Of a DNA stretch of 64,000 nt, positions 42,014-50,114 are shown one piece after another. The stretch spans positions 310,001 to 374,000 of the forward strand of contig CAVQJU010000008.1 of NCBI GenBank assembly GCA_963712905.1, given 5' to 3'. Below the pieces are notes generated by a model. It did not search any database. It saw only the letters and a list, made by a program, of their open reading frames with translations, and had not been told where the DNA came from. The position numbers and the translations under genes are program-made. The stretch is from CAVQJU01 sp963712905 (GTDB lineage Bacteria; Acidobacteriota; Vicinamibacteria; Vicinamibacterales; CAVVIG01). Each line of letters starts with the position of its first letter. Positions within the stretch are counted from its first letter, which is position 1.

Positions 42014-45000
42014 ATGCCGGTGACGGCGGTGGCCGATCGCTTCGTCGAAACGCCCGGTGGACGCGTCGTCGATCTGGCGACGGGAGCGGACGTCGTGCTG
42101 TCGGTGTCGTCGGCTGGCGGACCGACCGATCAACTGCGGTGGGCAGCCCGGTGCGACTGGTTTCAGCGGCTGTTTCAGCCGTCGCTGGCGCGCCTGCTCG
42201 ACTACGGTCTGATCGGCGAATCGCGGCGCTTCGAGGCCTGGCAGTGCGGATCGCCGCTTGGAGCGCCGTCGAAGGAGGCGAGCCGCACAGCGTGCAGTGC
42301 GGCGGCGTTTCTGAGGGCATGCGGCCTGACGGCGCCGGAACACGGCGAAGCGATGGGCGTCGGCAGTACCGCGACAGGAAAGAGCACGGCGATGCGACTG
42401 GTTGCGATTCCCGGCGCCGGCGACGGCTATCCCAGCGAGGCGCCGGTGTTGCTGGACAGCCGGTACGCTCTCGACAACTGCGGAATCGTCTGCGTCGAAC
42501 GGCGGGCAGTTGCGGCTGCGGCGGAGCTCTTCGAAGTCAACGGCGCGGTGCCGTTGCAGCCCCAGGTTCTGTGTCTGTGGGGACCGGAGGGCTCTGGAAA
42601 GACAACCGCGTTGCTCGAGCTGGCGAGGATCGCGCGCCGGAACGGCTTCGTGCCGATCAACGCGCGGCTCCTTGGATCGCCCCTTGGCGCCGCCTGCTCG
42701 GGCCGCGCCGTGTTCCTCATCGACGAGGATGGCTCGTCGTGGCGCCGCGGGCTGCTCGAAGCGGCGACTGGATCTCCCCAGCCGCACGTCGTCGTGTTCA
42801 CCGCGTGCGAAGACGCGCCCGGCATCCCCGGCGCCGGGCTGGTTCGGCTAGCGGCCGCCACGCTGGCGGCTGCGGTCCGGCCGGCGCACCTGGCCTTCGA
42901 CGGCCGTGTTCGCCGGGCGGCCGAGCACGCCGACGGGCTGCCAGGACGGTTCGCGCGACAACTCCTGAACTCCAGGTACCAGCCGGATAGCCGTGGCCCG
43001 TCCGCACGGCTCGCGGCTGCCGAACGGGCGCCCTCTTATGGGGCGGTCGAAGGGGAGCTGCGCCGGCGAGCTGGCCCGATCGCGAGGAACTGGCCAGGCT
43101 GCGCGAACGGGCGGCGTCGGCGGCGACGCTGCTTGCGGCCGGCCGGCACGCGTCAGGCGATCGAGAGCTTCGCCGCGCGATGACCGGCCTGGCGCGGCGT
43201 GGGGACTGGACTGCCGCAAGCGACGCCGCGCTGGCACTTGCGGCGTCGCTCCTCAGGCGGGGCCGCCCGCGCGAAGCGAAAGCCGTGCTCGATGCATCGC
43301 GGACGTCCTGCCATCGAGTCTCCCACGACGATCCGTCGATCGCGCTGGCGGCGCTCGCCGGCGTGGCGTGGACGGATCTGGGGCGGCTCGATGAGGCGGA
43401 GCGCGTGCTATCCGCAGCGGCGGCGGCCGTTCCGGCAGGAGAGGGCGCCGCCGTGCGAATCGCGCTGGCGCTCGCACGGTGCCGTTTCTGGCGCGGGCGG
43501 TTTCCCGACGCCGATCGCGCGCTCGAAGGTTTGCCGGAGGCCGGTCTCGATCCCCCGGCGGTGGTCCGCCTGCACGCCATCCGGGCGCGGATCGCAGTGG
43601 GGCGCCTCGATTTCAGCCGGGCGATGTCGTCGGCTGCCGAAGGCGTCAGGGCCGCCGAAACAGCCGGCAACGCCGCGCTCGTCGCCGACGCGAGATGCGC
43701 GGCTGGCTTCGCGCACCTCGCGGTGGACGATCTCGCGTCGCTGAGGCGCGACGCCGACGCGTGCATCGCGGCCGCCGCAACCGCGCGCGACCCGCTTCGC
43801 GCGTTCCGGGCCCGGCTCCTGCTGACCGAGCAGTTCCGCCGCGCGGGCCAGCGTCCTGAGGCGCAGGCCGTTCTGCGCGTCCTCAATCGTTTCGCGCTGA
43901 CGCGTTTGCCGCCCATCCTGCGACGGCATTACGAGATGGTCGTCGAGACCATGGCATCCGCCGAACCCGCACCGGTCGTCGCGGCCCGCCACGCGACGGC
44001 TTCCGGGTTGGCGGCTCTGACGTTGTTCGGCCCCCGTGCGGAGTCCGGGCTTGCGTTGAGCGGTGTCGTCGAAGACGCCGTCGCGATGCTGCACGAGTGT
44101 CAGGGCGCCAACGAGGAAGACGAGGAAGCCGCGCTCGGCCGGGTGTGCGAACACGCGCAGCGGCGCCTCGAGGCTGCTGCCGTTGCGTTCTACGGGATCG
44201 AAGGCCGCCTGCCCGCACGCCTGGCCGGTCACGGTTCGAAACTCGAGGTTTCGGTGGTGGAGCGGGCGATGGCGGCGGGAATCCCGATCGCGCCGCATCG
44301 GATGGACGATCGCGTCGAGTGCGCGGTGCCGATCCGCTGCGGCGGTCTCGTCGTGGGCGTGCTGGCCGCCCGGTGGACGATCGGCCGATCTCCTGACAGC
44401 GCGCGCGCCGTGCCGGTCCTGACGATGGCGGCGACGGCGGCCGCGCCGCTGGTCCAGTCGATGCTGAGCGCCCGGGCCCGGGCGGCCGTACCGGCCTCGC
44501 ACGGGCTTCTCGGCGTCAGCGCGGCCATGAACGACATCCGGCGTGCCGCGGAACGGGCGGCGGCCGCGCCGTTTGCCGTGCTCATCGAAGGCGAAAGCGG
44601 CAGCGGCAAGGAGCTGGTGGCCCGGGCGGTTCACCGAGGCGGCGCGCGGCGCGATCGTCCGTTCAGGACGCTCAATTGCGCGGCCCTGCCCGACGATCTC
44701 GTGGAATCCGAGCTCTTCGGTCACGCGCGCGGGGCCTTTACCGGCGCGGTGGCCGAACGCGTCGGCGTGTTCGAGGAAGCGCACACGGGAACGCTGCTCC
44801 TCGACGAAGTCGGCGAGCTGTCACCGCGGGCGCAAGCGAAGCTGCTGCGCGTGATTCAGGAGGGCGAGCTACGCCGGATCGGGGAGAACCTCTCGCGGCG
44901 GATCGACGTCCGGATCGTCGCGGCGACCAACCGCGATCTTCGGGCCGATGCGGCAGCGGGCAAGTTTCGTCTCGACCTCCTGTATCGCCTCGACGTCGTG

Positions 45001-45429
45001 CGGATCACCGTGCCGCCGCTTCGCGAGCGCCGCGAGGACATCCCGCTGCTCGTCGATCATTTCTGGCGCGAGGCGACGGACCGCGTCTCGAGCCGCGCCA
45101 CGCTCAGCCCGGCAACCGTGTCCGCGCTCGCACGCTACGACTGGCCGGGCAACATCCGCGAGTTGCAGAACGTGCTGGCCGCGCTCGCCGTGCGCGCCAG
45201 CCGCAGGGGAGTGGTCGGGCCGGCGGCGCTGCCGCCGCAATTCCTGAATGTGGCATCGGGTACGGCGTGCCGGCTGGACGCCGCGCGCCGGGCGTTCGAC
45301 GAACGGTTCGTGCGGGCCGCGCTGGTGCGAACCGGCGGCCTTCGCGCGCAGGCGGCGGTCGAGCTGGGGATCTCGCGTCAGGGGCTCGGGAAGCTGATGC
45401 TACGGCTGGGAATCCCGACGGGCACGTGA
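42014..45429 (+). pseudogene. Giant sigma-54-dependent activator with extra P-loop ATPase domain, frameshifted
   Basis: Two frames join at about 43070, where one base is missing, to give about 1138 residues. Order: an N-terminal region (about 1-160) faintly like a protein-kinase lobe; a P-loop ATPase with LWGPEGSGKTT (about 195) and Walker B FLIDED; after the shift, a helical TPR-like region (RRGRPREAKAVLDASR); a GAF-like domain (about 44100-44400); then a complete sigma-54 AAA+ domain with GESGSGKE, the sigma-contacting GAFTGA loop, LLLDEVGELS and YDWPGNIRELQNV. A Fis-type helix-turn-helix (LRAQAAVELGISRQGLGKLM) ends it. It should activate sigma-54 promoters from a complex input. The dppB-like gene begins 26 bp downstream. 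Confidence 0.85.
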
Positions 45430-45441
45430 GCGATGGCGGGC

Positions 45442-45447
45442 TATCAT
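45442..45447 (+). promoter_or_regulatory. Putative -10 box of the permease pair
   Basis: TATCAT lies 8 nt upstream of the GTG of the dppB-like gene, so the transcript would start about at the start codon. No -35 or sigma-54 (GG-N10-GC) site was evident next to it. Confidence 0.35.
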
Positions 45448-45455
45448 GAGCGGTC

Positions 45456-46384
45456 GTGTTGCGGTTTCTCGCTCGTCGCCTGCTGCTCGCGATTCCGGTA
45501 CTGCTTGGCGTCGCGACGCTGGTGTTCGCGCTCCTTCATCTTGTTCCCGGCGACCCGGTGCAGGCGATGCTCGGCGATGCCGCGTCGCCCCGGAGCGTCG
45601 CCGAACTGCGGGGCCGGCTCGGCCTCGACCGGCCCCTGCACAGTGCAGTACGCCGCGTTTCTCGAGGGCGTCGCGCGCGGCGATCTGGGCGTGTCGCTGC
45701 GGACGAACGAACGCGTGACCGCCGCCATCGCGGCGAGGTTGCCCGCCACCATCGAGCTTGCGCTTGCCGCCGTGCTCGTGGCGGTGGCCATCGCGATTCC
45801 GGCAGGCGTTGTGGCCGCCGTCAACGCGGGCACGGGCGTCGACCATTTGGCGACGACATTGGCGCTTGTCGGTATCTCGATGCCGAACTTCTGGCTCGGT
45901 CCGCTTCTGGCGATCGTCTTCTCCGTGGGGCTGGGCTGGTTTCCGGTGTCGGGGCGCGGAACGCTGGCGCACCTGGTCCTGCCGGCGATCACCCTGGGCG
46001 CGCCGCTGGCCGCCGTGCTCGCGCGCATGACGCGCGCGAGCCTGATCGACGAACTGCGCGAACTTTATGTCACCGCGGCACGTGCCCGCGGACTGCCCAC
46101 CGCACGCGTCGTGATGAAGCACGCGTTTCGCAACAGCCTGATCCCGATCATCACGGTGCTGGGACTGCAGGTCGGCGGGGTGCTGACCGGCGCCGTGATC
46201 ACGGAGACGATCTTCGCGTGGCCGGGCGTGGGCCGGCTGCTCATTCAGTCGATCGGGTTTCGCGACTATCCCGGTCGTCCAGGGCTGCGTCCTGTTCATC
46301 GCCGTGACATACGTGTCGGTGAACCTGCTGACCGACATGGCGTACGCGTACCTTGATCCACGCATCCGCCTGGGAGACGACTGA
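45456..46384 (+). pseudogene. DppB-type peptide ABC permease, two frameshifts
   Basis: The start (LRFLARRLLLAIPVLLGVAT, then LHLVPGDPV) is the usual DppB/OppB N-terminus. An extra base at 45642 shifts the frame. The middle continues VQYAAFLEGVARGDLGVSL and contains the EAA-like loop ELYVTAARARGLPTARVVMKHAF. A second extra base at 46273 shifts it again, and the end reads VVQGCVLFIA, then AYLDPRIRLGDD. Corrected, it is an intact permease of about 308 residues with six membrane helices. It pairs with the DppC-type gene that starts 2 nt later. No binding protein or ATPase is adjacent. Confidence 0.85.
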
Positions 46385-46385
46385 C

Positions 46386-47207
46386 GTGCGACGCGCGATG
46401 CGCCTGAAGATTGGCGCCGGCATCGTGCTGGCCGCGGCGCTCGCGGCGATTGTCGGTCCCGCGGTGACGCCGTTCGATCCCGCGGCCCAGGACCTGCCGC
46501 TCCGGCTCGCCGGCCCGGGCGGCGGCCATCTGTTCGGCCTCGACGAACTTGGGCGCGACGTCTTCGCGCGCGTGCTGGCCGGCGCCCGGATTTCGTTTCT
46601 GGTCGGTGTGACTGTCGTGGCGGTGTCGACGGCCATCGGCACGCTGATGGGCGCGGTGGCGGGGTATTTCGGGGGACGAATCGACGATCTCATCAGCCGG
46701 ATCATCGACACGCTGATGGCGTTTCCGGGCCTGCTGCTGGCGATTGCGCTCGTCGCCGTGCTGGGACCAAGTCTCGCCAATGTGCTCTTCGCCCTGACGA
46801 TCATCGGCTGGGTCGGCTACGCCCGGCTGGTGCGGGGGCAGGTCCTCCGTGCGCGCGAGTTCGACTACGTACAGGCGGCCAGGGCGCTGGGGGCCGCGGC
46901 GCCGCGCGTGTTGTTCCGGCACGTCGTGCCCGCGGCCATGCCCGCCGTCCTCGTGCAGGCAACGCTCGGCATGGCGGGCGCCGTGATCGGCGAAGCGGCG
47001 CTGAGCTTCCTGGGCCTCGGCGTGCAGCCGCCCACACCCAGCTGGGGGACGATGCTCAGCGGAGGCCGTGCGCACCTGCTCGATGCGCCGCACCTGACCC
47101 TCTTTCCAGGCATCGCGATGGCGGTGCTGGTGCTGGGCTTCAACTTTCTCGGCGACGGCCTGCGCGACCTGACCGATCCGAAGAAACAGCTGCGCTCGAC
47201 TAGTTGA
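46386..47207 (+). CDS. DppC-type peptide ABC permease
   Basis: About 273 residues from the GTG at 46386, with an ATG 12 nt later also possible. Features: the periplasmic LFGLDELGRDVFARVLAGAR motif found in DppC/OppC, six helices, and the EAA loop (RAREFDYVQAARALGAAAPRVLFRHVVP) that contacts the ATPase. It ends FNFLGDGLRDLTDPK, the standard DppC terminus. It forms the inner-membrane channel of a peptide or nickel importer with the upstream gene. Its last 8 bases overlap the convergent TPR gene. Substrate cannot be inferred. Confidence 0.9.
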   Translation: MRRAMRLKIGAGIVLAAALAAIVGPAVTPFDPAAQDLPLRLAGPGGGHLFGLDELGRDVFARVLAGARISFLVGVTVVAVSTAIGTLMGAVAGYFGGRIDDLISRIIDTLMAFPGLLLAIALVAVLGPSLANVLFALTIIGWVGYARLVRGQVLRAREFDYVQAARALGAAAPRVLFRHVVPAAMPAVLVQATLGMAGAVIGEAALSFLGLGVQPPTPSWGTMLSGGRAHLLDAPHLTLFPGIAMAVLVLGFNFLGDGLRDLTDPKKQLRSTS

Positions 47208-48591
47208 CGCGGCGGGACAGGGCTTGAAGGGCGGGGTGTTGGGCGTCGATCGCCAGGCCGCGAGCGACCGTCGAACGCGCACCGTCGCGGTCGCCTGACT
47301 TGAACTGCGCTTCACCGAGCATCGCCAGGAGGCGAAGGTCAGCCGGGCTGGCTTCCACGGCACGTCCGAGCCACCTCGCTGCCGTCGCGGGATCGTCGAG
47401 GCGCAGGGAGAGGGATGCGATTCTCTCCGCCCGCTGAGCGAGCTGCGCGTCGTCGGCGGCGAGCGAACTGTAGTCGACCAGGGCGCGGCGCGCGGCCTCG
47501 AGGTGGTTCTGCCGTTCAGCTGCCGAGGCGTAGAACAGGAACGCCGACGGATCGACGGGAAACCGGGTCGTCGCCTGCAGCAGGGTCTGTTCTGCGCGTT
47601 GCAACTGCCCGTCGCGCAGGAGCGCCCGGCCAAACAGGGTGAGTGCCGTGCTCGATGCGCCGGGATTGGAACAGGCGCGCTCGAGCGCTTCGAGCGACTT
47701 GTTCAGCGCCGTCCGATCGTCGCGAGCCTCGGCGTCGTCCAGCCACACGCGGCCGAGAGCCTCGTACACGAGCGGCTGGTCGGGTGTCCGTTCGACGGCG
47801 GTCCCGAGCGCGAGGACGGCCGGCTCCGGGTGACCGGCGCGCGCCTGCGCCAGGCCGACCGCGATTTGCCGCTCGACGTGCTCGCGGTCGAGGCCGGCCA
47901 TGATCTGCAGCTGGTCGAGCTCGTCGGCGCGGCGGCTCTGATTGGCGTAGAGGTCCGCCAGTTCCTCGCGGGCGGCGATGAAGCCCGGCGACAGCGAGAC
48001 GGCGCGCTCGAAGGCACGCTGAGCCTCGGCGCTCTTCCGGCGGTCGCGAAGACAGACTCCCAGCAGGTAGTACGCCTCGGCCGGGCTGTCGCTCAGCTGG
48101 GCGGTCCTCTCCGCGGCGGCAATCGCGGCCTCGAGCTCGCCGGCGCGGTAATGGGACAGGGCGAGCTTGTAAGCGAGCCGGGCCGAGCGATCGTCGAGCG
48201 CCAGCGCGCTCTCGTAAGCGTCCGCGGCGAGCGGGTAGCGCTGCATCTGGTACCGGACGTTTCCGAGGCCCTCGAGCGGCCTCGGGGAAGTGGGGTCGAG
48301 CGCGGCCGCCGCGCGAAAGTCGTGGGCCGCGGCGTCGAGGTCTCCCCGGCGCTGGTAGGTCTCGCCGCGCCGGAGGTGGGCGAGCATGGAGTCGGGACGC
48401 AGGGCGATGGCGCCGCTATAGGCCTCGATGGCGCCAAACGTCTGGTCTTCGGACAGCGCCGCGTCCCCGCGGGCGAGCAGCCGCTGATATTCCCGGTCCC
48501 GGGCCACGGCCTGGAACGCGACGATCGCGGCCAGCGCGGCGACGGCCAGGACGACCAGAACGGGGAAGAAGCCCCGAAGAAAGCGGCGCAT
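47200..48591 (-). CDS. Membrane-anchored TPR-repeat protein
   Basis: 463 residues. One N-terminal membrane helix (FFPVLVVLAVAALAAIVAFQ) anchors a periplasmic superhelix of about ten TPR units. Typical repeats: AIEAYSGAIALRPDSMLAHL, AAHDFRAAAALDPTSPRPLE, AADAYESALALDDRSARLAY, AQRAFERAVSLSPGFIAARE. TPR proteins scaffold complexes, but nothing here names a partner. It is divergent from the ECF sigma factor with 92 bp between the starts. Confidence 0.85.
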   Translation of the reverse strand: MRRFLRGFFPVLVVLAVAALAAIVAFQAVARDREYQRLLARGDAALSEDQTFGAIEAYSGAIALRPDSMLAHLRRGETYQRRGDLDAAAHDFRAAAALDPTSPRPLEGLGNVRYQMQRYPLAADAYESALALDDRSARLAYKLALSHYRAGELEAAIAAAERTAQLSDSPAEAYYLLGVCLRDRRKSAEAQRAFERAVSLSPGFIAAREELADLYANQSRRADELDQLQIMAGLDREHVERQIAVGLAQARAGHPEPAVLALGTAVERTPDQPLVYEALGRVWLDDAEARDDRTALNKSLEALERACSNPGASSTALTLFGRALLRDGQLQRAEQTLLQATTRFPVDPSAFLFYASAAERQNHLEAARRALVDYSSLAADDAQLAQRAERIASLSLRLDDPATAARWLGRAVEASPADLRLLAMLGEAQFKSGDRDGARSTVARGLAIDAQHPALQALSRRVN

Positions 48592-48683
48592 TTGTGGCTG
48601 GACGCCTCACTCCATCGTATCGGAACTTCCGGCCCCCCCTGGTGTCTAAATTGCTGTAGTCTGGGGGAGGATCGAGCACAGAC

Positions 48684-49289
48684 GTGAAGCAGGAACAGGT
48701 CGCGAGTTGGTCTGACATCGGCGCCCGCGAAGCGACGCTCGTGCAGCGCTGTGCAGTGAAAGACGAGGTGGCCTGCGCCGAACTGGTCGGCGAGCACCAG
48801 CGGATGGTCATTCAGCTCGCGGTCAACCTGCTGGGCGACCGCGACGAAGCCCTCGACGTCTCCCAGGAAGTCTTCCTCCGCGTCTTTCGAACGATTCATC
48901 GGTTCCGGGGGCAATCGAGCCTGCGGACCTGGATCTACCGGATCGCGGTCAATCAGACCCGGAACCGCCACCGGTTCTGGCGGCGGCGCCGGCGGGCCGA
49001 CCAGGTGTCGCTCGACGAGCATCAGTCGGCGCACGGTGAGCTGCCCTCGAACCCCCAGGCGACGCCCGAGCGGGCGCTGGCACAGAAGGAACTCGGCGCG
49101 CGGCTGCAGCGCGCCCTGAACAACCTGCCGTTCGACCAGCGGACGGCGATTGTGCTTCGCGAGATCGACGGCTTGAGCTACGACGAGATCGCGTTCTCGC
49201 TCGGCCTGGCGATTGGCACGGTGAAATCGCGGTTGACGCGCGCCCGACAGGCGCTGCGGTTCGAACTGCGAGAGGACAGGACCCCATGA
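48684..49289 (+). CDS. ECF (RpoE-like) RNA polymerase sigma factor
   Basis: 201 residues, GTG start. Region 2: LVGEHQRMVIQLAVNLLGDR, then EALDVSQEVFLRVFRTIHRFRGQSSLRTWIYRIAVN, with the conserved D-x-x-Q-E-x-F-L and F-R-G...W-[IL]-Y-R-I-A motifs. Region 4: LNNLPFDQRTAIVLREIDGLSYDEIAFSLGLAIGTVKSRLTRAR, a helix-turn-helix for -35 recognition. It recruits RNA polymerase to stress or envelope genes. The stop overlaps the start of the anti-sigma gene (ATGA), so the pair is co-translated. It is probably held inactive by that partner. Confidence 0.95.
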   Translation: MKQEQVASWSDIGAREATLVQRCAVKDEVACAELVGEHQRMVIQLAVNLLGDRDEALDVSQEVFLRVFRTIHRFRGQSSLRTWIYRIAVNQTRNRHRFWRRRRRADQVSLDEHQSAHGELPSNPQATPERALAQKELGARLQRALNNLPFDQRTAIVLREIDGLSYDEIAFSLGLAIGTVKSRLTRARQALRFELREDRTP

Positions 49290-50107
49290 AGGTGCTCACT
49301 TGCGCGGCGGCGCTCCGCTCGTTGCAGGCGTTTCACGACGGCGAGCTCCAGGTCTCCGCCCAGATTGCCGTGTCCTCGCACGTGGACCACTGCGGCCGCT
49401 GCGCCGCGGCGCTGGCCGAAATCGACGGCCTCGGATCGCTGCTCCGGGCCACGGCGCCGGGCCGCGCGCCCATGCCGTGCGACGAGGCTGCCGCGTTCAC
49501 GTCCACGATCGTCAACCGCGTGAAGGTCGAGCACGACGCCTCCTTCGGCGCGTGGATGCACGACGTCCTCGAGGATGTCCGGATGGTCTACGCGGGCGTC
49601 GGCGCGTCGCTGGCGACGACCATGTGCCTGATGCTGATCCTCGGCATGATGCGGTTCGCCACGATCGAGCGCGCGGATTCGCTGGCCGGCATCCTGAACT
49701 TCCTCGCGACGCAGGGGACAAACGAGAACCCCTTCGTGGTCGATGCCCGCGTGATGATGCCCCGGGCGCTCGACGCGCCGTTTTCGAGCGGCGAGCTGCT
49801 GCTGGTCGCTGAAGACGCGGCTGGCGGCACCCGCTCGGCCAGCGACGCGGTGGTGACGCTGTCAGCCACCGTGACGCGCGAGGGCACGGTCTCCAATCTC
49901 GCGATTCTCGACGGTCACGATGCCACGGCCGGCGCCCCGGAGACGACGGATGCGAGGGTGGAAGAGCTTCGCGACGCCGTCTCGCGCGCCCGATTCGAAC
50001 CAGCGACGCGCAAGGGGCTGCCCGTTGCCGTCAACATGGTCTGGCTGGTCGCGCACACCACCGTTCGCGGGAAACACCCGCCGCTGCGCGGCCTGAGCAA
50101 GACGTAG
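49286..50107 (+). CDS. Zinc-finger anti-sigma factor with TonB-C-like domain
   Basis: 273 residues. The N-terminus carries a zf-HC2/ZAS motif (HVDHCGRCAAAL, His-x3-Cys-x2-Cys), which binds the cognate ECF sigma. One membrane helix follows (about 105-125; ASLATTMCLMLILGMMRFAT). The periplasmic end is atypical: VVTLSATVTREGTVSNLAIL, then ARFEPATRKGLPVAVNMVWL, a pattern like the TonB C-terminal fold (R-F-x-P-A-x-x-x-G-x-P-V). The protein would link the sigma to envelope status, perhaps through proteolysis. Its gene overlaps the sigma gene by 4 bp. The function of the TonB-like end is unknown. Confidence 0.82.
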   Translation: MKVLTCAAALRSLQAFHDGELQVSAQIAVSSHVDHCGRCAAALAEIDGLGSLLRATAPGRAPMPCDEAAAFTSTIVNRVKVEHDASFGAWMHDVLEDVRMVYAGVGASLATTMCLMLILGMMRFATIERADSLAGILNFLATQGTNENPFVVDARVMMPRALDAPFSSGELLLVAEDAAGGTRSASDAVVTLSATVTREGTVSNLAILDGHDATAGAPETTDARVEELRDAVSRARFEPATRKGLPVAVNMVWLVAHTTVRGKHPPLRGLSKT

Positions 50108-50114
50108 GGAATCG

